Source of the DNA: Hyperoplus lanceolatus
Lineage: Eukaryota; Chordata; Actinopteri; Uranoscopiformes; Ammodytidae
Direction: 5' to 3'
Assembly: GCA_026929865.2 (NCBI GenBank)
Contig: CM049400.1
Location: forward strand, 12,479,501 to 12,543,500
DNA: 64,000 bases
Below, in pieces: positions 62,964-64,000 of the stretch. Numbering within the stretch: the stretch's first letter is position 1; every line of letters starts with the position of its first letter. Under the pieces are notes generated by a model that searched no databases, was not told the DNA's origin, and saw only the letters and a program-made list of their open reading frames with translations. Both the position numbers and the translations under genes were made by a program.

Positions 62964-63935
62964 TGGGCTTCTCCACCGCATGGTATCAGCTCGACTCAAC
63001 TCGACTCGACTCGCATTTTTGGCTTTTCCACCGCAATTTCATGGTACCTGGTACCACGTAGCGGCTGCTTTTTTGGTATCGCCTCGCTCTAGGGTCCAAG
63101 CGAGCTGAGCCGATGCTAAAAGGTGACGTCGGCAGACGGCCCCACTGATTGGCCAGAGACTATTGTCTGGCCAATCAGTGGACTACCGCCTTCATTCTGT
63201 TGTTTATTCTCCCCAACTCTCCGGGACTTTTGAGTGTATTTACGCCGCGTGCAGCCTTCTCTGGCTCTCTTTCATTTGATTTGCATCACAGATCCGAATT
63301 TATTTTCCATATATTCGCTAAGCTCACCCAGTGTTGGTTGTTGGGGAAGTTACTTACATACGAGAGGAGACATGTAGGGCAGCTAGCAGCTAGGCTAAAT
63401 AGTAGCCAGCTGGGACAGACATGATAGCAGCGATTACATTACAAGCCTCGGACTGAACTGATTACCTCAATAAAATATTCAGGCTGAGACACGGCTTGCA
63501 TTTGAAAACACCTATCCTGAAACAAGCACTAAACAGTCAACTTTATCATGCCCGTGTTTACGTGCATAGGGATGTACGTGACGCATCCCTACAGCTGACT
63601 GTGTAGCAGAGTCACACATCGGGACAACAACCATCCCTTTTAATGGCCCGTAGCAATATTCTTCTACTTCTTTTAGCAATCAGATACAAGGGGGGTATTT
63701 CTTAAACATTTTTCATCCGTGTTTTTGGCGGTTGGTTCAGTTAATAATGCAACAACTGCTCGTAATTTCTGCTTTGCTACTTTGCTCCGGAGTAGGCTTT
63801 CAGCCCCTTACGACGACCCCACCCACGTTCAGCAGGTACTATTTGCGGTGGAAAACAACCCGTGCTGCTACCAAACCAAGTTGAGTCGAGTCGAGTTGAG
63901 TCGAGTCGAGCTACTTGTGCGGTGGAAAAGCGCCA
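62964..63935. mobile_element. MITE, second copy of the 46569-47531 family
   Basis: Nearly identical over its length to 46569-47531 and in the same orientation. The left TIR is degraded (TGGGCTTCTCCACCGCATGG) while the right is intact. No clear 3-bp duplication remains. Confidence 0.86.
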
Positions 63936-64000
63936 TTTTTGTCAAAAGCAGTGAATTTGATATCCTGTCACGGTCCCTTACCTGTACGTAGGCTAAAAAT

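Overview
This is a teleost fish nuclear DNA window. The evidence is the low gene density, a spliced gene pair with GT-AG introns, and a dense mix of fish-type DNA transposons: Tc1 elements with long TIRs, many hAT elements with 8-bp target duplications, PIF/Harbinger pieces and MITEs. LTRs, a LINE, a tRNA-type SINE and long (TA)n, (CA)n, (CAG)n and (ATAAA)n tracts are also present. I cannot name the species.

The only host genes I can support are two minus-strand paralogues, A (CDS 4481-9226) and B (CDS 24301-33261). Each has one huge coding exon of about 4 kb, a 63-nt exon and a terminal exon. They encode proteins of about 1403 and 1411 residues, with an Asn/Ser/Gln-rich N-terminal half and a basic, NLS-rich C-terminus. 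I do not firmly recognise the family. The single-giant-exon architecture and composition make a retroelement silencing factor 1-like (RESF1/KIAA1551, DUF4617) protein my best guess.

The genes lie in a direct tandem segmental duplication: unit 1 about 3509-23335 and unit 2 about 23334-56695. Three sites show its breakpoints, and the units have since diverged by many transposon insertions. Gene B's second intron carries a 4.2-kb Harbinger-type insertion absent from gene A. An intact, same-strand Tc1 element with a complete 352-aa DD34E transposase is nested inside it.

Layout: 1-3508 flank with a solo LTR at 2571-2889. 3509-9390 gene A block. 9400-23335 repeats: hAT elements, a LINE corpse, a Tc1 remnant holding a second solo LTR and a hAT element, and a large palindromic tandem array. 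23336-33410 gene B block with nested transposons. 33411-42125 nested hAT elements, a chimeric Tc1 and two hAT-like elements, one carrying a 362-nt antisense 18S rRNA fragment. 42427-44652 a broken hAT transposase. 45093-56695 MITEs, a Tc1 deletion derivative and hAT elements. 56696-64000 further hAT, MITE and foldback elements outside the duplication.

The strongest observations are the 18S rRNA fragment inside a hAT-like element, the breakpoint-resolved duplication of a possible retroelement-silencing gene whose copies diverge in patches, the intact Tc1 in gene B's intron, three Tc1 remnants with head-to-head inverted structure, and the palindromic array at 19694-22310.
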